Positions 1-7,063 of a stretch of 21,643 bases of DNA are shown piece after piece. The stretch comes from DASPFV01 sp035620975 (GTDB lineage Bacteria > Acidobacteriota > Vicinamibacteria > Vicinamibacterales > 2-12-FULL-66-21). The DNA is taken from NCBI GenBank assembly GCA_035620975.1, contig DASPFV010000015.1, positions 1 to 21,643 of the forward strand, written 5' to 3'. The translations under genes and the position numbers were made by a program. How positions within the stretch are numbered: position 1 is the stretch's first letter; every line of letters begins with the position of its first letter. The notes below the pieces were generated by a model that made no database searches, had not been told where the DNA came from, and was given only the letters and a program-made list of their open reading frames with translations.

Positions 1-195
1 GATGCGCAGCACCTCCTGCACGCCATCGAGCACTTCGAGGAGGCGCGGATCGGCGTCGCGGTTCCCGCCGACGGCGCCCAGCACCGTCTTGAGCGCGCCC
101 GTCGACCGGTGCACGTCGAACCCCATCTCGGTCAGCTGCGCGATCACGCGCTGAATCTGGTCGTCCGTCGCCATTTCCTTCATCACTACAACCAT
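1..195 (-). CDS. aroF: 3-deoxy-7-phosphoheptulonate (DAHP) synthase, N-terminal part, cut by window edge
   Basis: DAHP synthase condenses phosphoenolpyruvate and erythrose 4-phosphate, the entry step of the shikimate pathway. Only the first 65 codons are in the window. They begin MVVVMKEMATDDQI and contain GFDVHRSTG and LGAVGG, which is the ferredoxin-like regulatory domain found at the N-terminus of class I-beta (AroF/Thermotoga-type) DAHP synthases; the catalytic barrel lies beyond the edge. The start is the ATG at 195, and a second in-frame ATG lies at 183. It follows the chorismate mutase gene by 28 bases on the same strand, so it is the last visible cistron of the trp operon. Chorismate mutase and DAHP synthase are fused in some Bacillus species; here they are adjacent but separate. 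The family call is firm although the active site cannot be seen. Confidence 0.86.
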   Translation of the reverse strand, partial: MVVVMKEMATDDQIQRVIAQLTEMGFDVHRSTGALKTVLGAVGGNRDADPRLLEVLDGVQEVLRI

Positions 196-223
196 GGCCC
201 TGTGTGCTCCATTCTATCGAAAG

Positions 224-553
224 CTACGCGTGTTCCCCGGGGTCGTGGGCCCGCGCCGCCGCTTCACGCTCGTCGGCCAGCCGCTCGAGGCGGCGGGCCT
301 CGTCGATGATGCGCTCAAAGAGCCGGCGTATCGCCGGGTTGTCCAGCGGCCCCTGGTTGATGCGCTGGACGTGGGCGAGGACCTCGGCTTCCCGCGTCGG
401 CTGGTACACCGGCAGCCCCTCCGCCTTCTTCACGCGCCCGATCTCGAGCGCACAGGCGGCCCGCGCGCTCAGCAGGCGCACCAGCGATTCGTCGAGCAGG
501 TCGATGCGCCGGCGCAGCTCCTCGAGCGGACCTAGAGCGCGCTCTTCAGCCAT
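224..553 (-). CDS. aroQ: Monofunctional chorismate mutase, AroQ class
   Basis: It converts chorismate to prephenate, the first step towards phenylalanine and tyrosine. The 109-residue all-helical protein matches the AroQ fold. Against the E. coli P-protein mutase domain I align an arginine of the LRRRIDLLD helix (R14-R16), R31, K42, R54 and E55 as the substrate-binding residues. There is no prephenate dehydratase, dehydrogenase or DAHP synthase domain attached. The ATG at 553 overlaps the end of trpA by 22 bases, and no later start keeps the first arginine helix intact. Its place after trpA and before the DAHP synthase gene puts the Phe/Tyr branch enzyme under the same control as tryptophan synthesis. 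The symbol is for the AroQ fold class, not for type II dehydroquinase, which shares the name in some genomes. Confidence 0.9.
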   Translation of the reverse strand: MAEERALGPLEELRRRIDLLDESLVRLLSARAACALEIGRVKKAEGLPVYQPTREAEVLAHVQRINQGPLDNPAIRRLFERIIDEARRLERLADEREAAARAHDPGEHA

Positions 554-1326
554 CGCACGTACTCACCGGCCCGCTCGCAGAGATCCGGAGCGGCGCCATG
601 CAGTGCCACGACGTTGACGAGCCCGCTGCCCACGACGGCGGCATCGGCGACGCGGCAGGCCTCGACGACCTGGTCCGGGGTCGAAATGCCGAACCCGACC
701 GCCACCGGCAAATCGGCGCAGGCCCGCACGCGCTCCACGACGGCGCGCGCCCCGGCGGCCAGCCGCTCGCGGACCCCCGTGACCCCCAGCCGCGAGATGA
801 CATACAGAAATCCTCGCCCCAGCTCCGCTGAGCGGCGGATCCGTTCGTCGCTCGTCGTGGGGCTGATCAGGAACACCGGGTCCAGCCCGGCTTCGAGCAG
901 AGGCTCGCGCAGGGGGCCCGCCTCCTCGACCGGGTAGTCGAGCACCAGGACGCCGTCGACCCCCGCGTCGGCCGCCCGGCGCGAGAACTCGCCGGCATCC
1001 ATGCGGACCACCGGATTGGCATACGTGAACAGGACGATCGGCGTGTCGATCTCGCGGCGCACCCGGCGCACGACGTCCAGCGCCCCGCGCAGCGTCATGC
1101 CCTTCGCCAGCGCGCGCTCGGTCGCGCGCTGGATGACGGGACCGTCGGCGAGGGGATCCGAGAACGGCACGCCGACCTCGAGCACGTCCGCGCCGGCGGC
1201 AGCCACGGCGACCAGCAGCGCCGCCGATCGCTCGGCGTCGGGATCCCCGCACGTCAGATACGTGACGAGTCCACCCCGTTGCCGGTCCGCGAGCGCCGAG
1301 AACGCGGCGGCCAGTCGCCCGGTCAT
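532..1326 (-). CDS. trpA: Tryptophan synthase alpha subunit
   Basis: TrpA cleaves indole-3-glycerol phosphate to indole and glyceraldehyde 3-phosphate and passes indole through a tunnel to TrpB. The 264-residue product has normal length for the family. The catalytic pair is visible as E50 in VLEVGVPFSDP and D61 in LADGP. The phosphate-binding part towards the C-terminus reads GFGIS then VGSGLV. The open frame extends far upstream, but the true start is the ATG at 1326: it overlaps the trpB stop codon as ATGA and gives the expected N-terminus (MTGRLAAAF). The gene also overlaps the downstream chorismate mutase start by 22 bases. Nothing is missing or odd in it. Confidence 0.97.
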   Translation of the reverse strand: MTGRLAAAFSALADRQRGGLVTYLTCGDPDAERSAALLVAVAAAGADVLEVGVPFSDPLADGPVIQRATERALAKGMTLRGALDVVRRVRREIDTPIVLFTYANPVVRMDAGEFSRRAADAGVDGVLVLDYPVEEAGPLREPLLEAGLDPVFLISPTTSDERIRRSAELGRGFLYVISRLGVTGVRERLAAGARAVVERVRACADLPVAVGFGISTPDQVVEACRVADAAVVGSGLVNVVALHGAAPDLCERAGEYVRWLKSAL

Positions 1327-2543
1327 GCCCGTTCCTTTGCGGCGAGCGCCTTCTGTACGCTCAGGACGTCCTTGTCGCCGCGTCCCGAGAGGTTGACGAG
1401 CACGAGGCGGTCGGCCGGGAGCGTGGCTGCCAGCCGGCACGCCCAGGCCACGGCATGCGCCGACTCCAGGGCCGGCAGCAGCCCTTCCTCGCGACCGAGC
1501 CGCTGGAAGGCCTCCAGCGCCTCCTCGTCGCCGACCCATCCGTACTCGGCCCGCTGCGAGTCGTGCAGCCACGCGTGCTCCGGCCCCACGGCGGCGTAAT
1601 CGAGGCCGGCGGAGACCGAATGCGTCAGCTCGATGTTCCCGTCCGCGTCCTGCAGGACGTACGTCCTGGTGCCCTGCAGCACGCCGGAGCTGCCGCCGGC
1701 GAACCGCGCGGCGTGCGCGCCGGGGCGGATACCGTGGCCGCCCGCCTCCACGCCGATCAGGCGCACGTCGCGATCCTCCACGAACGCGTCGAAAATGCCG
1801 AGGGCGTTGCTGCCGCCGCCGACACACGCCACGATCGCGTCGGGCAGGCGGCTGAACGACTCGAGGAACTGGCTCCTCGCCTCCTCGCCGATGACCGACT
1901 GGAACTCGCGGACCATCAGCGGATAGGGATGCGGCCCGAGCACCGACCCGAGGAGGTAGTAGCTGTCGGCCACGTTCGTGACCCAGTCCCGCATCGCCTC
2001 GTTGATGGCGTCCTTCAGCGTCCGGCTCCCGCTGTCCACCCGGCGGACGGTCGCGCCGAGCAGCTCCATGCGGAAGACGTTGAGCGACTGCCGCTCCATG
2101 TCTTCCGCGCCCATGTAGACCTCGCAGTCGAGGCCGAGGAGCGCGCTCACGGTCGCCGTGGCCACGCCGTGCTGGCCCGCGCCGGTCTCCGCGACGATCC
2201 GGCGCTTCCCCATGCGCCGGGCCAGCAGCGCCTGGCCGAGCGCGTTGTTGATCTTGTGTGCGCCGGTGTGGGCGAGGTCCTCGCGTTTGAAGACGATCCG
2301 GGCTCCGCCCGTCGAGGCGGTCAGCCGCCGCGCCTCGTAGAGCGGCGTCGGACGGCCGACGTAGTCGCGCAGCAGGTGTCCGAGCGTGTCGCGGAAGGCC
2401 GGATCGGCCCGCGCCTCCAGGTAGGCCGCTTCGAGCTCGGCCACTGGCGCCACGAGCGTTTCAGGAACGAAACGGCCCCCGTAGCACCCGAAGTAGCCCC
2501 GCGCGTCGGGGTCACGGCGACCGAAGGCAGGCAGGTGCATCAT
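1323..2543 (-). CDS. trpB: Tryptophan synthase beta subunit
   Basis: TrpB is the PLP enzyme that joins indole and serine to form tryptophan, working as an alpha2beta2 complex with TrpA. The product is 406 residues, the usual length of the TrpB1 type. The PLP lysine is K97 in HTGAHKINN, the catalytic glutamate is E119 in AETGAGQHG, and the PLP phosphate loop is GGGSNALG. The N-terminus has the typical GYFGCYGGRFVPETL segment, which indicates a TrpA-partnered form and not the TrpB2 type. Two ATGs stand in tandem (2543 and 2540); the first overlaps the trpF stop as ATGA and is preferred. It overlaps trpA by four bases at the other end. Confidence 0.97.
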   Translation of the reverse strand: MMHLPAFGRRDPDARGYFGCYGGRFVPETLVAPVAELEAAYLEARADPAFRDTLGHLLRDYVGRPTPLYEARRLTASTGGARIVFKREDLAHTGAHKINNALGQALLARRMGKRRIVAETGAGQHGVATATVSALLGLDCEVYMGAEDMERQSLNVFRMELLGATVRRVDSGSRTLKDAINEAMRDWVTNVADSYYLLGSVLGPHPYPLMVREFQSVIGEEARSQFLESFSRLPDAIVACVGGGSNALGIFDAFVEDRDVRLIGVEAGGHGIRPGAHAARFAGGSSGVLQGTRTYVLQDADGNIELTHSVSAGLDYAAVGPEHAWLHDSQRAEYGWVGDEEALEAFQRLGREEGLLPALESAHAVAWACRLAATLPADRLVLVNLSGRGDKDVLSVQKALAAKERA

Positions 2544-3160
2544 CTCATCCCGGCTGCGGCGAAGAACGCGCGCAGCTTCTCCGGATCCTTCACGCCCGGT
2601 GCGGTCTCGACCCCCGACGACACGTCCACGGCGAAGGGCCGCACGGCCTGCACGGCCGCCGCGACATTCCCGGCGTGCAGCCCGCCGGACAGCATCACAC
2701 GCCGCACACGCGCCGCGTCCGCCGCCGCGCGCCAGTCGATCGTGCGGCCCGTGCCCCCCCGGCGGACCGGATCGTGCGCGTCGAGCAGCACGGTCACGTT
2801 CTCGCGAATTGCCTCGAGCGCGCGGGCGGTGTCGAACGTCTCGCCGACCGGCACAGCCTTGATGACGCGGCACGACAGCGAGCCGAACTCCTCGAGACGC
2901 TCGTGTCCGTGCAGCTGCACCGCGCCGAGGCCCAGCAGACGGCTCACGCCCTGCACGTAGTCGCGCGGCTGGTCCACGAAGACTCCGACGGCCACGGTGC
3001 ACGGAGGAAGCATCGCCACGATCGGCCTGGCACGGTACGGATCGATGAAACGCGGGCTCTCCGGCCAGAAGACGAACCCCACGGCGCAGGCCCCGAGTTC
3101 CGCCGCCAGGAGCGCGTCCTCGCGCCGCCGCACCCCGCAGACCTTGACGTGCGTGCTCAT
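2540..3160 (-). CDS. trpF: Phosphoribosylanthranilate isomerase
   Basis: TrpF performs the Amadori rearrangement of phosphoribosylanthranilate to CdRP, the third step of the tryptophan branch. The 206-residue single-domain (beta/alpha)8 barrel carries the general base C8 in KVCGV, the general acid D127 in VLLDAHD, and the family's VQLHG strand at 81-85. It is separate from trpC, unlike the TrpC-TrpF fusion of enteric bacteria. The start at 3160 overlaps the trpC stop as ATGA, and the stop overlaps the trpB start in the same way. No HisA is needed to explain this step, since a dedicated TrpF is present. Confidence 0.96.
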   Translation of the reverse strand: MSTHVKVCGVRRREDALLAAELGACAVGFVFWPESPRFIDPYRARPIVAMLPPCTVAVGVFVDQPRDYVQGVSRLLGLGAVQLHGHERLEEFGSLSCRVIKAVPVGETFDTARALEAIRENVTVLLDAHDPVRRGGTGRTIDWRAAADAARVRRVMLSGGLHAGNVAAAVQAVRPFAVDVSSGVETAPGVKDPEKLRAFFAAAGMR

Positions 3161-3948
3161 CGGCCCCGCAGCTCCCGCAACGCGGCACCGGGGTCGGGCT
3201 GTGCGATCAGCCGCTCCCCCACCAGGAACGCGTGATATCCCAGGCTCGAGAGGCGCGCCACGTCCTCCGTTGTGGCGATGCCGCTCTCGGCCACCGCGAC
3301 CACGGACGCCGGCACGGCGGTCACCACCGTTTCCAGCACGGCGCGATCGACCGACAGCGTCCGCAGGTCGCGGCTGTTGATGCCGACGATCGCCGCTCCG
3401 GCGGCAATCGCGCGGTCGACCTCAGCCCGGTCGTGCGCTTCGACGAGCACCGCGAGGCCCATCGCGCGGCCGCGGTCGAGGAGACGGGCCAACCCTTCGT
3501 CGCTGAGCCCCGCGGCGATCAGCAGGACGGCATCGGCGCCGTAGACGGCCGCTTCGACGAGCTGGTATTCGCAGACTATGAAGTCCTTGCGCAGCAGGGG
3601 CAGGTCCACGGCGGCTCGGACCTGCGCGAGATGGTCGAGCGAACCGTCGAACATGGTGGGCTCGGTCAGGACCGAGATAGCTGCGGCACCCGCCTCCGCA
3701 TAGGCGGCGGCATGAGCGGCCGGATCGTACGCAACCCGGAGAATACCTCTGGACGGCGATCGGCGCTTGCACTCGGCGACGATTCTGGGCGGCGGGGACG
3801 TTCGCAGGGCGGCCTCGAACGCCGCGCCCCGAGGCGCACGGGTGATCCGACGCTCCAGCTCCCGTTCGGGCACGCGCGCCGACCGCACCGCCACGCTGCG
3901 CTGCGTGGCAGCGATGATGGTCTGGAGCAGGTCGGCCGTTGCCGTCAT
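3157..3948 (-). CDS. trpC: Indole-3-glycerol phosphate synthase
   Basis: TrpC closes the indole ring from CdRP with loss of CO2 and water. The 263-residue barrel keeps the catalytic set by alignment to known IGPS enzymes: E59 and K61 in AECKRRSPS, K121 in LLRKDF, E170, N191 in GINSRDL, and E221-S222 in AESGI. The usual GINNRDL is GINSRDL here, a conservative change next to the catalytic asparagine. It has a typical N-terminal helical extension (residues 1-45). The gene sits between trpD and trpF with ATGA overlaps on both sides, which suggests translational coupling. Confidence 0.96.
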   Translation of the reverse strand: MTATADLLQTIIAATQRSVAVRSARVPERELERRITRAPRGAAFEAALRTSPPPRIVAECKRRSPSRGILRVAYDPAAHAAAYAEAGAAAISVLTEPTMFDGSLDHLAQVRAAVDLPLLRKDFIVCEYQLVEAAVYGADAVLLIAAGLSDEGLARLLDRGRAMGLAVLVEAHDRAEVDRAIAAGAAIVGINSRDLRTLSVDRAVLETVVTAVPASVVAVAESGIATTEDVARLSSLGYHAFLVGERLIAQPDPGAALRELRGR

Positions 3949-4976
3949 GACGGGGCGACCTCCCCGGCGCCGCGCGACCGAACGATCAGCCGCTCGAGCA
4001 CCGCCCCCGCCCGTCCGTCGTCAATCGCGCGGGCCGACTCGCGGATACCGTTCTCGAGCGTCGCGACGGCCCCGGCGATGAGCAGCGAGGCCCCCGCATT
4101 CATCAGCACGACGTCCCGGGCGGGCCCTGCGGCGCCCTCGAGCACGGCGCGGGTGATCCGGGCGTTGTCGGCGGCGTCTCCGCCGCGCAGGGCGTCAGGC
4201 GCCGCCTTCGGCAGGCCGGCGTCCGCCGGGTGCAGGTAGAAGGTGTTGACCGCGCCTTCGCGCCACTCGGAGACCTTCGTGTAGCCCGTCGTGGAGATCT
4301 CGTCGAGGCCGTCGGCACCGTGGACGACCCAGGCGCGCTCGGATCCGAGCTGGCCGAGCGAGCGGGCCACCAGTTCCGTCAGCTCCGGCCGCGGCACGCC
4401 GACGAGCTGGCGCGACGCCCCGGCCGGGTTGGTCAGGGGCCCGAGCAGGTTGAAGGCGGTGCGGATGCCCAGCTCACGCCGCGTCGGCGCAGCGTGGCGC
4501 ATCGACGGGTGGAACGTCGGCGCAAACAGGAAGGCGATACCGGCGTCCTCCAGGCACCGCTCGACCGTGTCGGGCGGAGCCGAGATGCTGACCCCCAGGG
4601 CTTCGAAGAGGTCTGCGCTTCCGCAGCGGCTCGAGACCGACCGGTTCCCGTGCTTGGCCACCCGGACGCCGCAGCCGGCCACGACGAGCGCCGCCACCGT
4701 GGAGATGTTGAACGTGTGCGCCCGGTCGCCGCCGGTGCCGCACGTATCGAATACGTCGTCGAACGACCGGGACAGCTTCACCGCCCGCGCCCGCATCGCG
4801 CGGGCGAGCCCCACGATCTCGCCCGGGCGCTCACCCTTCATCGACAGCGCGACGAGCAGCCCGGCGATGTGCGCCGGCTGCGCGCGGCCCTCCATGATCT
4901 CGGCCATCGCCCCCGCGGCTTCCTCCACGGACAGGTCCTGCCGGCGCTGCAGCTTGTCGATCAAGGGGGCGAACAT
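3945..4976 (-). CDS. trpD: Anthranilate phosphoribosyltransferase
   Basis: TrpD transfers phosphoribose from PRPP to anthranilate. The product is about 343 residues with the PRPP loop CGTGGD, the NISTVAA helix and the KHGNRSVSS anthranilate/PRPP motif, so the active site is complete. It is not fused to the TrpG glutaminase. Two starts are possible: the ATG at 4976, sharing one base with the trpG stop (TGATG), or a GTG at 4979, which would make a four-base GTGA overlap like its neighbours. I use the ATG because it gives the normal MFAPLIDKL-type N-terminus; the difference is one residue. The stop overlaps the trpC start as ATGA. Confidence 0.96.
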   Translation of the reverse strand: MFAPLIDKLQRRQDLSVEEAAGAMAEIMEGRAQPAHIAGLLVALSMKGERPGEIVGLARAMRARAVKLSRSFDDVFDTCGTGGDRAHTFNISTVAALVVAGCGVRVAKHGNRSVSSRCGSADLFEALGVSISAPPDTVERCLEDAGIAFLFAPTFHPSMRHAAPTRRELGIRTAFNLLGPLTNPAGASRQLVGVPRPELTELVARSLGQLGSERAWVVHGADGLDEISTTGYTKVSEWREGAVNTFYLHPADAGLPKAAPDALRGGDAADNARITRAVLEGAAGPARDVVLMNAGASLLIAGAVATLENGIRESARAIDDGRAGAVLERLIVRSRGAGEVAPS

Positions 4977-5536
4977 CACAGCTCCAGGAAATTCCGCAGC
5001 AGCTTCCGGCCGTGGTCTGTCAGGACGGACTCGGGATGGAACTGCACGCCGTGGATGGGATAGGCGCGGTGCCGCACGCCCATCACCGTCCCGTCGTCCG
5101 TCTGCGCGGCGAGCTCCAGCTCCGGTGGGAGGGGTTGCGCGACGACGAGCGAATGGTAGCGGCCGGCGTTGAAGGGGCGCGCCACGTCCTTGAAGACACC
5201 CTGGCCGTCGTGGTGGACGGCAGAGACTTTGCCGTGCATCAGCTCCGGCGCGCGGACGACGGCTCCGCCGAATGCGATGCCGATGCCTTGATGTCCCAGG
5301 CAGACCCCGAGCACCGGGACGGTGGGGCCCATCGATCGGATGAGATCGACCGACACGCCGGCGTCCTCGGGCCGCCCGGGACCAGGCGAGATGACGATCC
5401 GGGCGGGCCGCATCGCCTCGATCTCGCCGAGCGACACCTCGTTGTTCCGCCGGACGACCGGGGGCGCTCCCAGCTCGCCGAGGTACTGGGCGAGGTTGAA
5501 CGTGAACGAGTCGTAGTTGTCGATCAGCAGAATCAC
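4976..5536 (-). CDS. trpG: Anthranilate synthase component II (glutamine amidotransferase)
   Basis: TrpG hydrolyses glutamine and delivers ammonia to TrpE for anthranilate synthesis. The 186-residue class I amidotransferase has the catalytic triad C79 (GVCLGHQ), H167 and E169 (GVQFHPES), and the N-terminal LLIDNYDSFTFN strand. The start is a GTG at 5536, which overlaps the trpE stop as GTGA; no ATG fits, because the first strand begins right after it. A glutaminase of this kind can also serve PabB in folate synthesis, and no separate pabA is visible here, so a shared role is possible. Its position directly after trpE makes the tryptophan role certain. Confidence 0.96.
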   Translation of the reverse strand: MILLIDNYDSFTFNLAQYLGELGAPPVVRRNNEVSLGEIEAMRPARIVISPGPGRPEDAGVSVDLIRSMGPTVPVLGVCLGHQGIGIAFGGAVVRAPELMHGKVSAVHHDGQGVFKDVARPFNAGRYHSLVVAQPLPPELELAAQTDDGTVMGVRHRAYPIHGVQFHPESVLTDHGRKLLRNFLEL

Positions 5537-7029
5537 AGTCCGGCTTCCGCCATGGCCAGCGCCTGGAACAGCGCCTTCGCCTTGTCGCGCGTCTCCTCGT
5601 ATTCGGCGGCGGGGTTGGAGTCCGCTACGATCCCGGCTCCCGCCTGCACCCGCGCGCGGCCCCCGCGGATCACGATGGTTCGGATGGCGATGCAGAAGTC
5701 GAGATTGCCGGCGAAGTCGATGTACCCGATCGCGCCGGCGTAGATGTCGCGGCGCGTAGGTTCGAGCTCGGCGAGGATCTGCATGGCGCGGATCTTCGGT
5801 GCGCCCGATACCGTGCCGGCCGGAAAGCACGCGACGAGCGCATCGAGCCGATCGCGGTCGTCGGCCAGACGTCCGTCGACCGTGGAGACGAGGTGCATGA
5901 CGTGTGAGTACCGCTCCAGCGCCATGTACTGTGGCACGCGGACGGATCCGTACTCGCAGACCCGCCCGAGATCGTTGCGTCCCAGGTCGACCAGCATCAC
6001 GTGCTCGGCGCGCTCCTTCTCGTTGCGCTTGAGCTCCTCGGCGAGCCGCAGATCCTCCTCCTCGCTGCTGCCGCGCGGCCGGGTGCCGGCAATCGGGTGG
6101 GTCTCGACCCGGCGGCCCTCGACGCGCACGAGCATCTCGGGCGAGGAGCCCACGATCGAGAGGCCGCCCATCCGCATGAAATACATGTAGGGTGACGGGT
6201 TCACGTGACGCAACGCCCGATACACGGTGAACGGGTCGGATTCGACGTCGGTCTCGAAGCGCTGCGACAGGACGGCCTGGTAGATGTCGCCGGCGGCGAT
6301 GTGCTCCTTGATCCGCCGCACGCCGCGCTCGTAGGTGTCGCGCACCTGGTTCGAGCGGACCTCGGGGGCCGGCCGGGCGGCGGGCTCCGGCTGCGAGAGG
6401 CCGCGTTCCAGCTCGCGCTCCAGGAACTGGATCTTCGCACACGCAAACTGGTAGAGCGCCCGCAGATCCTCGTCCGCCGTGACGCGCGCGTTGGCGATGA
6501 TGAGGATCCGGTGCTTGACGTGGTCGAAGGCCAGCACCGTGTCGAACAGCATGAACCCGGCGTCGTCGTCGCCGTTCTCGCCGGCGCCCCAGCCCTCGCC
6601 GGCGGCCGACCAGGCACCGGCCAGGGCGGGCTCGAAGATTGGCGAGGCGTCGTAGCCGATGAATCCCACGGCGCCGCCGGTGAATCGCGGCAGATCGGGC
6701 ACGAAAGGCGACTGGAACTCGGCCATCAGCCGGCGCAGCACCGGAACGAACGCCTCGTCCGTGTCGATGCGCGTGCCGGCGCGATCGATGGCCGTGCGGC
6801 CGCCCCGCGCGCGGAGCACCAGGAAGGGATCCTTGCCGAGGAACGAGTACCGCGCGACGCGCTCGCCCCCCTCGACGCTCTCGAACAGGAAGGCGTAGTC
6901 CGAGTGCTCCGCGATCTTCAGGAACGCGGAGACCGGCGTGAGCAGGTCCGCGATGATCTCCTTGACGACGGGCACGAAGGTGCCCCGGCGCGCCAGTTCA
7001 ACGAACTCTTCGTAGGTTGTCTGCTTCAT
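5533..7029 (-). CDS. trpE: Anthranilate synthase component I
   Basis: TrpE makes anthranilate from chorismate and ammonia and is the committed step to tryptophan. The 498-residue protein has the N-terminal regulatory domain and the chorismate-utilising domain (about 225-495). Visible motifs are PIAGTRPRG (312-320), LVDLGRNDLGRV (346-357), FPAGTVSGAPK (402-412) and GAGIVADS (464-471). The feedback segment, usually LLES, reads FLFES at 47-51 and is followed by GGERVARYSF; the serine used for tryptophan binding is kept, so feedback inhibition by tryptophan is expected. It starts at the ATG at 7029 with a modest GGGAA ribosome site, 34 bases after aroDE, and ends in a GTGA overlap with trpG. Confidence 0.97.
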   Translation of the reverse strand: MKQTTYEEFVELARRGTFVPVVKEIIADLLTPVSAFLKIAEHSDYAFLFESVEGGERVARYSFLGKDPFLVLRARGGRTAIDRAGTRIDTDEAFVPVLRRLMAEFQSPFVPDLPRFTGGAVGFIGYDASPIFEPALAGAWSAAGEGWGAGENGDDDAGFMLFDTVLAFDHVKHRILIIANARVTADEDLRALYQFACAKIQFLERELERGLSQPEPAARPAPEVRSNQVRDTYERGVRRIKEHIAAGDIYQAVLSQRFETDVESDPFTVYRALRHVNPSPYMYFMRMGGLSIVGSSPEMLVRVEGRRVETHPIAGTRPRGSSEEEDLRLAEELKRNEKERAEHVMLVDLGRNDLGRVCEYGSVRVPQYMALERYSHVMHLVSTVDGRLADDRDRLDALVACFPAGTVSGAPKIRAMQILAELEPTRRDIYAGAIGYIDFAGNLDFCIAIRTIVIRGGRARVQAGAGIVADSNPAAEYEETRDKAKALFQALAMAEAGL

Positions 7030-7063
7030 CGTGTTCCCGGCAGGCTCGGCCCGCCGGCCATCC

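Noticed and set aside
1323..3188. A 621-residue TrpB with a long N-terminal extension
   Set aside because: The extension is an out-of-frame reading of trpF; the ATGA overlap and the family N-terminus place the start at 2543.
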